A DNA stretch of 17,611 nucleotides from an uncultured Lachnospiraceae bacterium (GTDB lineage Bacteria; Bacillota; Clostridia; Lachnospirales; Lachnospiraceae): contig CAJTVN010000053.1 in the NCBI GenBank assembly GCA_910579685.1, positions 1 to 17,611 on the forward strand, given 5' to 3'. Each line of letters starts with the position of its first letter. Positions within the stretch are counted from its first letter, which is position 1. Under the pieces are notes generated by a model, which worked only from the letters and a program-made list of their open reading frames with translations, had not been told where the DNA came from and ran no database searches. Positions 1-7,143 of this stretch are shown here, piece after piece. A program made the translations under genes and the position numbers.

Positions 1-1
1 T

Positions 2-364
2 AATAACCAGCAATCGGAAGATAAATTTATTACTCTTTATGAAGGAGATGCAAGAAAAATGTATCGGAAATGGGATAATATCAAGCATATTAGTGAAGAG
101 ATTAAAGAAAGAAGAATACCAAGGAAAGCATATGATTCTGGTCTTTGGGGGCTTAAGATAAATACGAAAGAACGCTTGCAGAGAAGAAAAGAACCACTTC
201 AATTTGGAGTAGTTGTAACATTGAAGGAAATGAATGGTGTAAATCGTATTGACGATTTTATCAAGATGTGTATGGCGCGTGGCTGGCTGGTTAATCAGTT
301 GGATATTGAAAAGCACTTGGATGTATATGCGAAGGCAGAAGAAGATATCGTATTCGAGCAATAA
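2..364 (+). CDS. C-terminal end of a larger protein (5' partial)
   Basis: The reading frame is open from base 2, through the ATG at 59, to TAA at 362-364, so this is best read as the last ~120 residues of a gene that begins left of the window. No convincing Shine-Dalgarno decides for the ATG at 59. The tail is basic (KERRIPRK, ERLQRRKE) and then carries a beta-strand-like stretch (FGVVVTLKEMNGVNRIDDF) followed by an acidic helix. From memory this resembles the C-terminus of subtilase-like (S8) proteins paired with AAA ATPases, but no catalytic motif lies in the window, so the family is only a suggestion. The base composition is AT-rich, like the debris that follows and unlike the genes after 2845. 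Confidence 0.5.
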   Translation, partial: NNQQSEDKFITLYEGDARKMYRKWDNIKHISEEIKERRIPRKAYDSGLWGLKINTKERLQRRKEPLQFGVVVTLKEMNGVNRIDDFIKMCMARGWLVNQLDIEKHLDVYAKAEEDIVFEQ

Positions 365-419
365 TGGAGAAAAGCGCATTTGGAAGTAGAAGGCAGTTAT
401 ATGGCAGATCACCTTTTAT

Positions 420-1247
420 TTGATGACAGATATCTGCCTGATGGCACCGGATAAATACAAAATATATTTGGATTATTTTGGGATTGAATTTGGCAAATCC
501 ATGGCTGGCAGCTTATATTTCTTGGAGCATGAGCTATTTAAGGAAGAAATCAATATTGAAAATAGCAGCAAATATGATGCGCTTTTTTCAGATGTGTTAA
601 GAACCCATGGACTGCCGGATCCGCATGAGGGTAATATCCAGTATGTGCGTATTTTTCTTTCTATAATTCCCCTTCCCAAGGGCAAGGAACTGACGGACGA
701 AGAGTTTGGACATGTCTGCAATCAGGTGCTTCGTCTGTTGGGAATCAGCTGTGATGGTGAGATCAATAGATTTATGTCAGAGCTGGATGAGCTGATTGTG
801 GACTCGGTATATAAGCTGGAACTGAGACGTCTGCGAAAGAGTATGATGCGTGACCATATGTACAATGTAGATATGGCAAAATGCCAGAAACGGCTTATGA
901 AAAAAACGACTCTGGGGATGAAGCAAGAAAATATTTTTCATCTGGTTATGGATACGGTGTATCAGATTAAGGGCATAGATTTGTCCGGGATGACGGATGA
1001 GGAATATGGTAAGTTTGTCAGAGAGACTGACCCAGAAGCATATCAGGAAATGCAGGAGAAGCTGCAGGCTTTCAAAGAAAATTTGGAGAAGATGGCGGGA
1101 GAAAAGGGGATAAAAATTTTCAGCAAAAAGGATCTGGGGAAGTATTTTGAACAGTATGGAATTCCATTCAGGGATATTCTGGAAGGGGGAGATATCCAGA
1201 AAGTGGATGACTTGGCAGAATGTGATCATACAGATAGTATTTCATAA
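420..1247 (+). CDS. Hypothetical protein, family not recognised
   Basis: An uninterrupted 275-codon frame whose protein I do not recognise. It has no signal peptide or membrane segment and reads as a mostly helical cytoplasmic protein, with a basic stretch (CQKRLMKKTTLGMKQ) in the middle and a charged, possibly coiled-coil helix (EAYQEMQEKLQAFKENLEKM) near residues 205-230. The start is uncertain. TTG at 420, ATG at 423 and ATG at 441 are in frame but lack a good ribosome site. An ATG at 401 has a reasonable one (GAAGG) but lies in another frame and stops after 17 codons (MADHLLFDDRYLPDGTG). That fragment runs up to the start of this frame, so the gene may carry a one-base frameshift near 435-455 that removed its native start. 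Confidence 0.5.
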   Translation: MMTDICLMAPDKYKIYLDYFGIEFGKSMAGSLYFLEHELFKEEINIENSSKYDALFSDVLRTHGLPDPHEGNIQYVRIFLSIIPLPKGKELTDEEFGHVCNQVLRLLGISCDGEINRFMSELDELIVDSVYKLELRRLRKSMMRDHMYNVDMAKCQKRLMKKTTLGMKQENIFHLVMDTVYQIKGIDLSGMTDEEYGKFVRETDPEAYQEMQEKLQAFKENLEKMAGEKGIKIFSKKDLGKYFEQYGIPFRDILEGGDIQKVDDLAECDHTDSIS

Positions 1248-1312
1248 GAACTTATGAAACTATGTGTCCAGCCCGGAGATCACCCTTTTGCGTACGCATG
1301 ACGCATGTATCA

Positions 1313-1429
1313 AAACTATACAATCCGGATATTGCAAGAGTATTTTATCGTGCCGAATATATTGAAGGGCAAGGGGATAATAGAGCGTAAAGGTGGTAAA
1401 CGATACGGTTATTGGAAAATTTGTGAATA
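1313..1429 (+). pseudogene. Remnant of a RecG/AlbA_2-type regulator C-terminus
   Basis: Two short frames give a recognisable but collapsed tail. KLYNPDIARVFYRAEYIE resembles the 'NP.IA.VF...YIE.WG.GI' stretch of the AlbA_2 / RecG-like ATP-binding regulator family. It is followed one base out of frame by GKGIIERKGGKRYGYWKICE and a stop, resembling the winged-helix end of the same family. The 60-100 residues normally between these motifs are missing, so there is an internal deletion plus frameshift. It abuts a Fic remnant. Family assignment is from memory of motifs. Confidence 0.45.
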
Positions 1430-1430
1430 G

Positions 1431-1903
1431 CTTTTATGTCCCATCGTACCATTTCCTGATGGCAACGGCAGAATGAGTCGGTTGCTCACAACCTTGTTGC
1501 TATATCGAAATGGTTTTTATGTTGGAAAGTATATTTCCCTTGAAGCCAAAATTGCCAAAAACAAAGACCTTTATTATGACGCACTTGGTCAGGCACAAAA
1601 CGGATGGCATGAAGGTACCGAGGACGCTGTTCCATTTATAAAATATCTGCTTGGAACTGTTCTTGCAGCCTGCAAGGATTTTGAAGACCGCTTCGCACTA
1701 GTGGAAACCAAACTTCCTGCGTTGGAAACAGTAAGACGTGCTACGATGAATAAAATCGGTCGATTTACCAGCAGGACATTCGTGAACTTTGTCCGTCTCT
1801 CAGTATAAGTTTCATCGAAGGTGCTCTCCGTAAGTTGGTCACATCCGGTGAATTGAAGCGAGAAGGCTTTGGGAAGAACATCTGTTATTACAGATTGAGG
1901 TGA
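1431..1903 (+). pseudogene. Fic-family protein, C-terminal remnant, frameshifted
   Basis: The Fic core motif HPFx(D/E)GNGR is present as VPFPDGNGRMSRLL at 1446-1487, with the catalytic His replaced by Val (GTA at 1446-1448). Fic proteins transfer AMP or related groups to target hydroxyls, and that His is essential. The frame only opens after a stop at 1428-1430, so the N-terminal part is gone. Downstream the sequence follows the family tail (YRNGFYVGKYISLEAKIAKN, then ALETVRRATMNKIGRFT). A one-base loss near 1768-1772 shifts the frame, and the tail continues in the next frame (SISFIEGALRKLVTSGELKR) to TGA at 1901-1903. It encodes no working enzyme. Confidence 0.75.
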
Positions 1904-1948
1904 TTCCCCCAAGCAAATACTCATTCCCTTAAAAACAGTAGACAAAGA

Positions 1949-2085
1949 CCCCGCTGCAAGCAACGGGGCATCAAATTTGCAACGCTGCAAAGCAGCGGGG
2001 TATTTGACCCTTGCGGCAGTCGCCATACATATAGAAAGCAAGCTTTCTATTGTCATGAATGTGCATGCAAGCTTGCTCGCGGGAA
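1949..2085. repeat. Dispersed palindromic intergenic repeat, long copy
   Basis: No gene is supported here; the stretch is a chain of hairpins. CCCCGCTGC (1949-1957) pairs perfectly with GCAGCGGGG (1992-2000). AGAAAGCAAGCTTTCT near 2033-2048 is a perfect palindrome. Two blocks, GCGGCAGTCGCCA (2013-2025) and ATGTGCATGCAAGC (2059-2072), recur inverted at 5198-5225 with the inner palindrome deleted. This looks like a non-coding dispersed repeat of the REP/MITE kind. It sits in the debris field right after the Fic remnant. Confidence 0.65.
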
Positions 2086-2117
2086 TAAATTAAGGGAACG
2101 GTCATATTGATAGGGTT

Positions 2118-2150
2118 AAGCATCTATTGAAAATGGTAGGTGCTTTTCTT
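2118..2150 (+). terminator. Intrinsic terminator
   Basis: AAGCATCTA (2118-2126) pairs with TAGGTGCTT (2137-2145) as a 9-bp stem with one T-G wobble and a 10-nt loop. TTCTT follows. It has no intact gene directly upstream and probably belonged to a gene now lost. Confidence 0.5.
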
Positions 2151-2183
2151 ATGCCCATTTATCAAAGAAGGGAGTGATTTTTT

Positions 2184-2240
2184 ATGGGTATCTTATCCGG
2201 CATATTTAAGGCGAGAGATAAGCCCGAAAACAGAACGGCG
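2184..2240 (+). pseudogene. Possible truncated start of a phage portal-like gene
   Basis: ATG at 2184 follows a purine-rich ribosome site (AAGAAGGGAG, 2164-2173), and the first residues (MGILSGIFKARDKPENRT) resemble, from memory, the N-terminus of HK97-type phage portal proteins in Firmicutes. After about 18 residues the similarity is lost. The frame runs on to 2396 with no recognisable protein, and a minus-strand frame over 2193-2411 is open as well. I read this as a gene start truncated by a rearrangement, at low confidence. Nothing recognisable lies from 2240 to 2490. Confidence 0.25.
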
Positions 2241-2504
2241 GTAATCGGAAAACTGCCCGATGTGTGCTTCCGGGCTGGGCGGGCAGAAGATATCCTGCAC
2301 CTGGCCGTATGCCTCATTCTGATAGAGGATGCCGTATTTCCGGATGGCATCAAACAGCCGGTGCGTTTCGATCCGCCACCATGGGGTGCCTGTTGATATT
2401 GTATTTGACAATGAGAATGGATTGCATTTTTTAGTTTCTTATATTTGTTTATATTGCTTTATACCTCTTGAAATATTTGCATAGAATTTTAAGGGGAAGT
2501 TCTA

Positions 2505-2533
2505 TTGACTTTCCTCCTTGTGCTTGCTAGAAT
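2505..2533 (+). promoter_or_regulatory. Sigma-A promoter of the LytTR/GHKL leader
   Basis: TTGACT (2505-2510), 17-bp spacer, TAGAAT (2528-2533). Transcription would start near 2540 and enter the structured leader before the LytTR gene. Similar heptamers (GGAAGTT at 2495-2501 and 2546-2552) flank the promoter and could be operator half-sites, which is unproven. Confidence 0.65.
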
Positions 2534-2551
2534 AAAAATATAAGGGAAGTT

Positions 2552-2584
2552 TACCACTGACCGATATGTGGTATATAAATGGTC
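2552..2584 (+). ncRNA. Pseudoknot-like leader RNA, unassigned class
   Basis: TACCAC (2552-2557) pairs with GTGGTA (2568-2573). GACC inside the loop (2559-2562) can pair with GGTC at 2581-2584, which is the layout of an H-type pseudoknot. It lies between a promoter and an intrinsic terminator, where a small riboswitch or other sensing leader would be expected. I tried the riboswitch consensuses I remember (preQ1, SAM-II, fluoride, ZTP and others) and none fits. The pairing is seen in the sequence; the function is inference. Confidence 0.35.
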
Positions 2585-2597
2585 GGGTTGAAAGTAT

Positions 2598-2628
2598 AGT
2601 CCTTCGCCGTAAGGCGGGGGACTTTTTT
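2598..2628 (+). terminator. Intrinsic terminator in the LytTR leader
   Basis: AGTCCTTCGCC (2598-2608), GTAA loop, GGCGGGGGACT (2613-2623) form an 11-bp stem with two T-G pairs, followed by a T run to 2628. It lies about 65 bases after the predicted transcription start and more than 200 bases before the LytTR gene. It therefore either ends a short RNA or works as an attenuator. Confidence 0.85.
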
Positions 2629-2671
2629 CATAATGAGGACAAGTTCCATACCCCAAAGGAAGATACAAGAT

Positions 2672-2782
2672 ATGTTTCCGATAACAGAAGAAGGCAGGAG
2701 AGCCTTTGCTCGACTGACTTATGCTTTACTGGGCTTGATGGAATGCCTGGCGAAACAGGATTTGAGGAGAAATATTGTCTGA
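2672..2782 (+). CDS. Small ORF (36 codons) upstream of the LytTR gene
   Basis: ATG at 2672 is preceded by AAAGGAAG (2655-2662) at a slightly long spacing. The peptide begins MFPITEEGRRAFARL and looks amphipathic (LTYALLGLMECLAKQ) with a basic end. The last ten codons and the stop lie inside the palindromic repeat at 2750-2813, so the C-terminus is supplied by the repeat. It could be a leader peptide, a small protein, or a fortuitous frame. No export or quorum-sensing machinery lies next to it. Confidence 0.35.
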   Translation: MFPITEEGRRAFARLTYALLGLMECLAKQDLRRNIV

Positions 2783-2813
2783 AAATTTCAGCAACTTACT
2801 GTTTCGCAATCAC
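2750..2813. repeat. Palindromic repeat, degenerate copy upstream of LytTR
   Basis: GCGAAACAG (2750-2758) pairs with CTGTTTCGC (2799-2807), and GAAATATT (2769-2776) pairs with AAAATTTC (2782-2789) around the loop GTCTG. The right arm plus eight flanking bases (TCGCAATCACCTAATGATAG) matches 12864-12883 with three differences, defining one family with the element at 12802-12875. It ends about 30 bases before the LytTR start codon, so it would be part of the transcript leader. Confidence 0.65.
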
Positions 2814-2844
2814 CTAATGATAGAAAGATATTGAAGGAGAAACC

Positions 2845-3576
2845 ATGCTGCATCTTGTAATCTGCGATGACGAACCGTCCCAGCTTGCCTTGCTGGAAGC
2901 GTATGTGAGGCAGTGGGCGGGAGAAAAGAAGACCGATATTAAGATCAGCCAGTGCCGTAACGCACAGCAGTTCCTCTTCCTGTGGGAGGAGGAGCGTGCC
3001 GTGGACATTGCGCTTCTGGATATTGACATGCCCGGCATGAACGGGATCTGTCTGGCTCATAAGCTGCGAGGCGAGGGAGAGAGGCTTCCGATCATTTTTG
3101 TCACGGGGCTTACGGACTATGTGCTGGAGGGATATGATGTGGAGGCGGTATCCTATCTTCTGAAGCCTGTGCGAAAGGACAAGCTTTTTGCCTGTCTGGA
3201 TAAGGCGGCGGACAGACGAAGGAAGGAGGAGCCGTCTCTTTTGCTTGAGATGCCGGGAGGGACGGCCAGGCTCAGATTAAAGGAAATCTGTTATGTGGAG
3301 AGCACGGCCCACGATACCCTGATCTACCGCGCCTGCGGGGGAGAAGGCCTCCGGTGCAGGACGGGAATCCGTCAGCTGGAGGAGAGTCTCTGCGTGGCCG
3401 GTGGCAGCTTTTTTAAGATACACCGCTCCTATCTGGTGAATCTCTCCTGGGCCAGCAGGATTACCAGAAAAGAGGTGGTGATGGATACCGGACAGGCGCT
3501 TCCCATTGCCAGGGGCAGGTGGGAGGCAGTGAATCAGGCTTATCTGGACTATTACAGGGGAAAGCGGGGTGAGTGA
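2845..3576 (+). CDS. LytTR-family response regulator
   Basis: This 243-residue protein is a cytoplasmic DNA-binding response regulator of the AgrA/VirR/LytR class. The receiver domain (about 1-120) has the acidic pair CDDE at 7-10, the phospho-acceptor Asp59 in DIDMPGMNG, and Lys107 in LLKPVR. The LytTR DNA-binding domain (about 130-240) shows the typical FFKIHRSYLVNL segment. The start has a good ribosome site (GAAGGAG). The gene overlaps the sensor kinase gene by 4 bases (GTGA), so the two are translationally coupled. Regulation is probably through the promoter, leader terminator and palindrome upstream. The target genes are not evident: no agrB/agrD-like or bacteriocin gene is adjacent. 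Confidence 0.92.
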   Translation: MLHLVICDDEPSQLALLEAYVRQWAGEKKTDIKISQCRNAQQFLFLWEEERAVDIALLDIDMPGMNGICLAHKLRGEGERLPIIFVTGLTDYVLEGYDVEAVSYLLKPVRKDKLFACLDKAADRRRKEEPSLLLEMPGGTARLRLKEICYVESTAHDTLIYRACGGEGLRCRTGIRQLEESLCVAGGSFFKIHRSYLVNLSWASRITRKEVVMDTGQALPIARGRWEAVNQAYLDYYRGKRGE

Positions 3577-4823
3577 ATTTGGAAATAGGGACAGGAAAGC
3601 TCTTCGGGACAGATTCCGGAGAGATTTTTTGCGGGATTTTTCAGGTACTGTGGCTGATCCTGTACTGGTATTATGTGTTTCGGGTGGGAACCATGGAAAA
3701 GGGGATAGGACGGCGGCTGGCCGGATTCGGCCTCTCTGCGGGGATCCTTTTGCCTGCCCTCTGGCTGCCTCTGTGGACAGTGTGGCCGTTTGCGGCAGGG
3801 GTTGTTCTGCTTTTTGATCTTTTCTTTGACCAGGAGCCGTTTCGAAGACAGTGGCCCTGGGTCGCCTTTCCGGGGGTCTGTCTTGCCGCAGGTGCGCTGC
3901 TGCCAGAGAGGGCCGTCTTCTGGCTCCACGGACTGATTCTGCTGATCTTTCTGCTTCTTCTTCTGGCGAGACGGGAGAGTCTTTCTGCGGGAGGCGGGAT
4001 CCTCACGGCGGCAGTGTTCGCCCTTGTGAGTCTTTTTGAATATTGGGTCAGCACCGCGGGATGGATGCAGGTCGGAGAATGCGGGGGAAGCCTGCTTTTG
4101 TGGGGAGGCGTTCTGTTGGAGACGCTTCTGTTCTTTCTCACGGAGGGAACGCTCTATTTTTACAAAAAGGGGTTTGAATTTCAGACCGAGCGGTTCCGGA
4201 AGGAGCTGATGGAGCACCAGTACGGGGAAATCCGTGAGATCTATATGGATATGCGGGGATGGCGCCACGACTACCACAATCACATGCAGGTGATGAAGGC
4301 CCAGCTGACAATGGGAAATCTGGAAGAGATCCATACCTATCTGGATGAGCTGGAAAAGGAGCTTGACCGGGTGGACACGTCGGTGAAATCGGGGAACCTG
4401 ATGACTGACGCTATTTTGAACAGCAAGCTCACTCTGGCAAGGCGGCAGAAGATATCCGTCGATTGCGCTGTGAAGCTTCCGGACAAGCTCCCTGTCGAGG
4501 ACGTGGATCTTTGCGTGATTCTGGGAAATCTCATGGACAATGCGCTGGAGGCCTGTGCACAGGTCGGAGAGGAGGAGCGCTTTCTGCGCATTTACATGGC
4601 CGTGAACAAGAGCCAGCTCTATCTTTCCGTTCAAAATTCCGCCAGTCAGGAGCCGGATTTTGAGCAGCAGAACTACATCACGAAGAAGCGGGGAAATCAT
4701 GGCCTTGGCATGAAGCGGGTGAAGGCCGCGGTGGATAAATACAACGGTTATCTGAATCTTGCCAATGAGTCAGGGATTTTTGCGGCGGAGGTGAGTATGC
4801 CGCTGAGTTCTCAAAAGTCCTGA
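3573..4823 (+). CDS. GHKL-type sensor histidine kinase
   Basis: This 416-residue membrane kinase is the partner of the overlapping LytTR regulator. The N-terminal ~190 residues hold several hydrophobic segments (for example around 22-36, 52-82, 100-132, 143-160 and 172-190), giving a polytopic sensor with no large extracellular domain. A helical linker leads to the phospho-acceptor His232 in the motif WRHDYHNH. The GHKL ATPase domain has the N box NLMDNALEAC (319-328) and a G box HGLGM (376-380). The start is GTG at 3573, overlapping the regulator's stop. The ligand is unknown; the family commonly senses peptides. Together with the regulator it forms a complete two-component operon ending at 4823. 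Confidence 0.92.
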   Translation: MNLEIGTGKLFGTDSGEIFCGIFQVLWLILYWYYVFRVGTMEKGIGRRLAGFGLSAGILLPALWLPLWTVWPFAAGVVLLFDLFFDQEPFRRQWPWVAFPGVCLAAGALLPERAVFWLHGLILLIFLLLLLARRESLSAGGGILTAAVFALVSLFEYWVSTAGWMQVGECGGSLLLWGGVLLETLLFFLTEGTLYFYKKGFEFQTERFRKELMEHQYGEIREIYMDMRGWRHDYHNHMQVMKAQLTMGNLEEIHTYLDELEKELDRVDTSVKSGNLMTDAILNSKLTLARRQKISVDCAVKLPDKLPVEDVDLCVILGNLMDNALEACAQVGEEERFLRIYMAVNKSQLYLSVQNSASQEPDFEQQNYITKKRGNHGLGMKRVKAAVDKYNGYLNLANESGIFAAEVSMPLSSQKS

Positions 4824-4901
4824 CCGCCATCCGGTACATGGTATTTGAGTGGCCCAAAAGGGCAGGTGTATTTTTGGCCGCTGTATCTGTCTTTTTGTCC
4901 C

Positions 4902-4930
4902 TTGTCTTTTTAACTATGCCGACCTATACT
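4902..4930 (+). promoter_or_regulatory. Sigma-A-like promoter before the decayed ABC locus
   Basis: TTGTCT (4902-4907), 17-bp spacer, TATACT (4925-4930). It points into the solute-binding-protein fragment, and the start codon, ribosome site and lipoprotein signal expected between the two are missing. It is probably the surviving promoter of the original transporter operon. Confidence 0.5.
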
Positions 4931-4956
4931 TTGCCTATGCTTAAGCCGGTAAGAGG

Positions 4957-5301
4957 TGGCAGCGAGGAAAAGGAGAGGAAAAGGTACATCTGACCATGGC
5001 TATGGTGGAAAACGCAACCGTGACCGCCAATGCCACGGATCTTGCCAACACGCCTTTTGGCAAGGCATGGCAGGAGGCGACGGGCGTAGAGCTGGAGATT
5101 ATGCAGCTGGCGGACGTTGACGCACTGAATCTGCTCTATGCCAGCGGGGAGCTGCCGGACCTGATTTATTCCTGCGGGCAACGAGCCAAGCGGGCATGCT
5201 TGCATGCACATTTGGCGACTGCCGCACCGATCTTGGTGCTGTACCCTTTTTTGCAGAAGCGCTTTGTGAAGGGAGTTATGGTCGGTGCGATTAAAGGTTA
5301 G
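4957..5301 (+). pseudogene. Chimera: sugar-binding protein fragment plus MalG-type permease C-terminus
   Basis: Three pieces are joined in one frame. Bases ~4957-5180 give the N-terminal part of a mature extracellular solute-binding protein (TANATDLANTPFGKAWQEAT, then GVELEIMQLADVDALNLLYA and SGELPDLIYS) as found in carbohydrate ABC transporters. It has no signal peptide or lipobox, and there is a frameshift in the GAGGAAAAGGAGAGG stretch just before it. Bases ~5185-5225 are a dispersed repeat. Bases ~5226-5301 give AAPILVLYPFLQKRFVKGVM followed by VGAIKG and a stop, the characteristic end of a MalG-type inner-membrane permease. Most of the binding protein and nearly all of the permease genes are deleted. 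An ATG-initiated 101-codon frame exists (4996-5301), but its product cannot be a transporter component. Confidence 0.8.
5185..5232 (-). repeat. Dispersed repeat, short inverted copy at a deletion junction
   Basis: Read on the minus strand, GCGGCAGTCGCCA (5225-5213) and ATGTGCATGCAAGC (5211-5198) are identical to blocks at 2013-2025 and 2059-2072. Here they are adjacent because the intervening ~33 bases of the long copy are absent. The element sits exactly between the binding-protein and permease pieces of the transporter chimera. Confidence 0.7.
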
Positions 5302-5334
5302 AAACTGGCGGCGCACACAGATGGTGAAATACGG

Positions 5335-7121
5335 ATGAGAATGATGAATAAGAAAAGTGTTGTGATAGGGTGGCTTTACTCTTATATGATTGTTTTGCTG
5401 ATTCCTTTCGTCACTATATTTTTGAATTATGGATGGAATCGAAAGGTAATCCGCAATGAAATTCTTCAGGCCAACCAGCTTGTATTGGAGAATCTGGGCA
5501 ATGAGATTGACCGATATCTGAGTCAGGAGTTTTCTTTTCGTTCGTTTTTGCTGAAGGAGAGAACCTTTCAGAAGGTTGTGAGCAGCAAAGAGAAGGATCC
5601 GCAGTTTTACTATAACGTGGCGGAGCTGATCAACGGGATGAACAGCTATGCTTCGAGCATGTCATGTATGGTTTATCTGAAGGAACTGGATTATGCAATC
5701 AGTAATGGGGGCGCCAACGACAGCGCCCCCTTATACAATGGAAAGAGAGTGGCCTTTCCGGATATTGTTCCCTATGACGACTGGATTAAAATATTGGCAG
5801 GGGATTACCGGAATAATATGTTTTTCGCAAAATGTCTGTATTATGGGAATACGAGGGACTGTCTGATCTATGCTGACAGTCTAAATGATTTTGCACAATA
5901 TGAGCCTTTTAACTTATTTGTGTGCCTTCCGATTTCGGAATTGGAGGAACTGACAAGGCTGCTGCCGGACGGTTCCCTGTTTTCGGTCGGGATCGGGTCA
6001 GAGAGTATACTGACTTTGTCAAATCAGGGAATGGAAGAAAATCCGGCAGAGCCGGAATGCGGCTGGGACGGCCGGCAGACAGATGAAACGGACCGCTATA
6101 TGGAGATTCACAAGGTATCGGGCATAAAAGATGTGGAATACTGTCTGATGATTCCGAAGGATGAGTTCTGGAAGGAATTGAGGCGGGCCCGCAATGTACT
6201 TGGAATCAGTGTGGCGGTGACGCTTCTGGCAGGTGCGCTTTGCGTGTCCGTAGCATTGCACAGGAATTTCGAGCCTGTGGACCGGCTTGTCCGCAAGGTG
6301 AGCGGGGGAAGCAAGGAGAGGAGCAATGAGTACAAGATCATAGAGGATGCTTATTTCAGGTTAATGGAAGAAAAAAACGTGATGCACAGGCATATTGCCA
6401 CGCAGACAGAGCAGATGCAGAGCAATTATCTGCTGGCCATGATGAAGAGCAGATCCTTCAGGATGAGGTTATGCTGTTTGCGGTAGATAATATTCTCACG
6501 GAATTGATGGCGGAGTTTGAATTCTGCCGAATGGAGGAAGGACAGCTCCTGTTCTATCTGTTTATGACTGATGGAGAGGTACAGGCCTTTCGGGAGTCTT
6601 TGTACAAATCCACACAGTATTTGTGCGATTTTATGCAGCGGCGGGGAGTGTCGCTGTGCGGTGTGATCAGCAAGGCGGTCTATGAGACGGGGAAGCTGCG
6701 GTTTGCCTATCAGGACGTGCTCGAGGGGCTCGAGAGCGTGAAGATGTTTCGAAAATGCGGTATTGTGGACATGGAGGAATGGCAGGTTTCGGGCAGTAAG
6801 GAAATTGTCCGGAGTGTCATCCAGTATGTGGAGCAGCATTTCACGGAAAGCGACCTGAATATCAACACCATTGCGGAGGGAATCGGACGCAATCCCAAAT
6901 ATTTATCCAGAGTGTTCAAAGATGAGACCGGCGAGGGGATTTTGGACTATGTAAATCAGAAGAGGATCAAAAAGGCGCAGATATTGATGAAATCAGAAAA
7001 TATGACCTTGGAGCAGATCGGAGAAATGGTGGGATATGCCAGTACGAAGACCTTTCGTAGGGCGTTTCAGAAGGAGACGGGCATGATGCCGGGAAATTAT
7101 CTGAAGGATCCGCACCGTTGA
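5335..7121 (+). pseudogene. Membrane-anchored AraC-family regulator, frameshifted
   Basis: Two overlapping frames make up one regulator of the YesN-like membrane AraC type that normally controls sugar ABC transporters. The first (5335-6486) has a membrane segment at about residues 12-30, an extracellular sensor domain, and a second membrane segment at about 288-308 (LGISVAVTLLAGALCVSVAL). The second (6471-7121) ends in an AraC-type double helix-turn-helix (NINTIAEGIGRNPKYLSRVF, then LEQIGEMVGYASTKTFRRAF). The switch from MMKSRS to QILQDEVMLFAVDN requires a one-base shift near 6440-6460. The combined length of about 590 residues is shorter than the 700-780 usual for such proteins, so an internal deletion probably accompanies the shift. 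It is likely non-functional, although the C-terminal DNA-binding part could be made alone from ATG 6471. It follows the decayed transporter it presumably regulated. Confidence 0.8.
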
Positions 7122-7143
7122 CGGAACATACGGGAACCTGGAT

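Noticed and set aside
2184..2411. Complete genes in either strand of this region
   Set aside because: Both strands are open for ~70 codons, but only the first ~18 plus-strand residues recall a known protein; the rest has no recognisable product.
2672..3576. agr-like quorum-sensing locus
   Set aside because: A LytTR regulator and GHKL kinase are present, but no AgrB-like protease or AgrD-like precursor is adjacent, and the 36-codon ORF lacks a conserved signal-peptide form.
3552..4700. 382-codon minus-strand frame across the sensor kinase gene
   Set aside because: It is antisense to a clear GHKL kinase, is rich in Lys/Pro/Gln/Arg low complexity, and has no family motifs.
4850..4885. Terminator after the sensor kinase gene
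   Set aside because: GCCC-AAAA-GGGC is only a 4-bp stem and the T run is separated from it by several bases.
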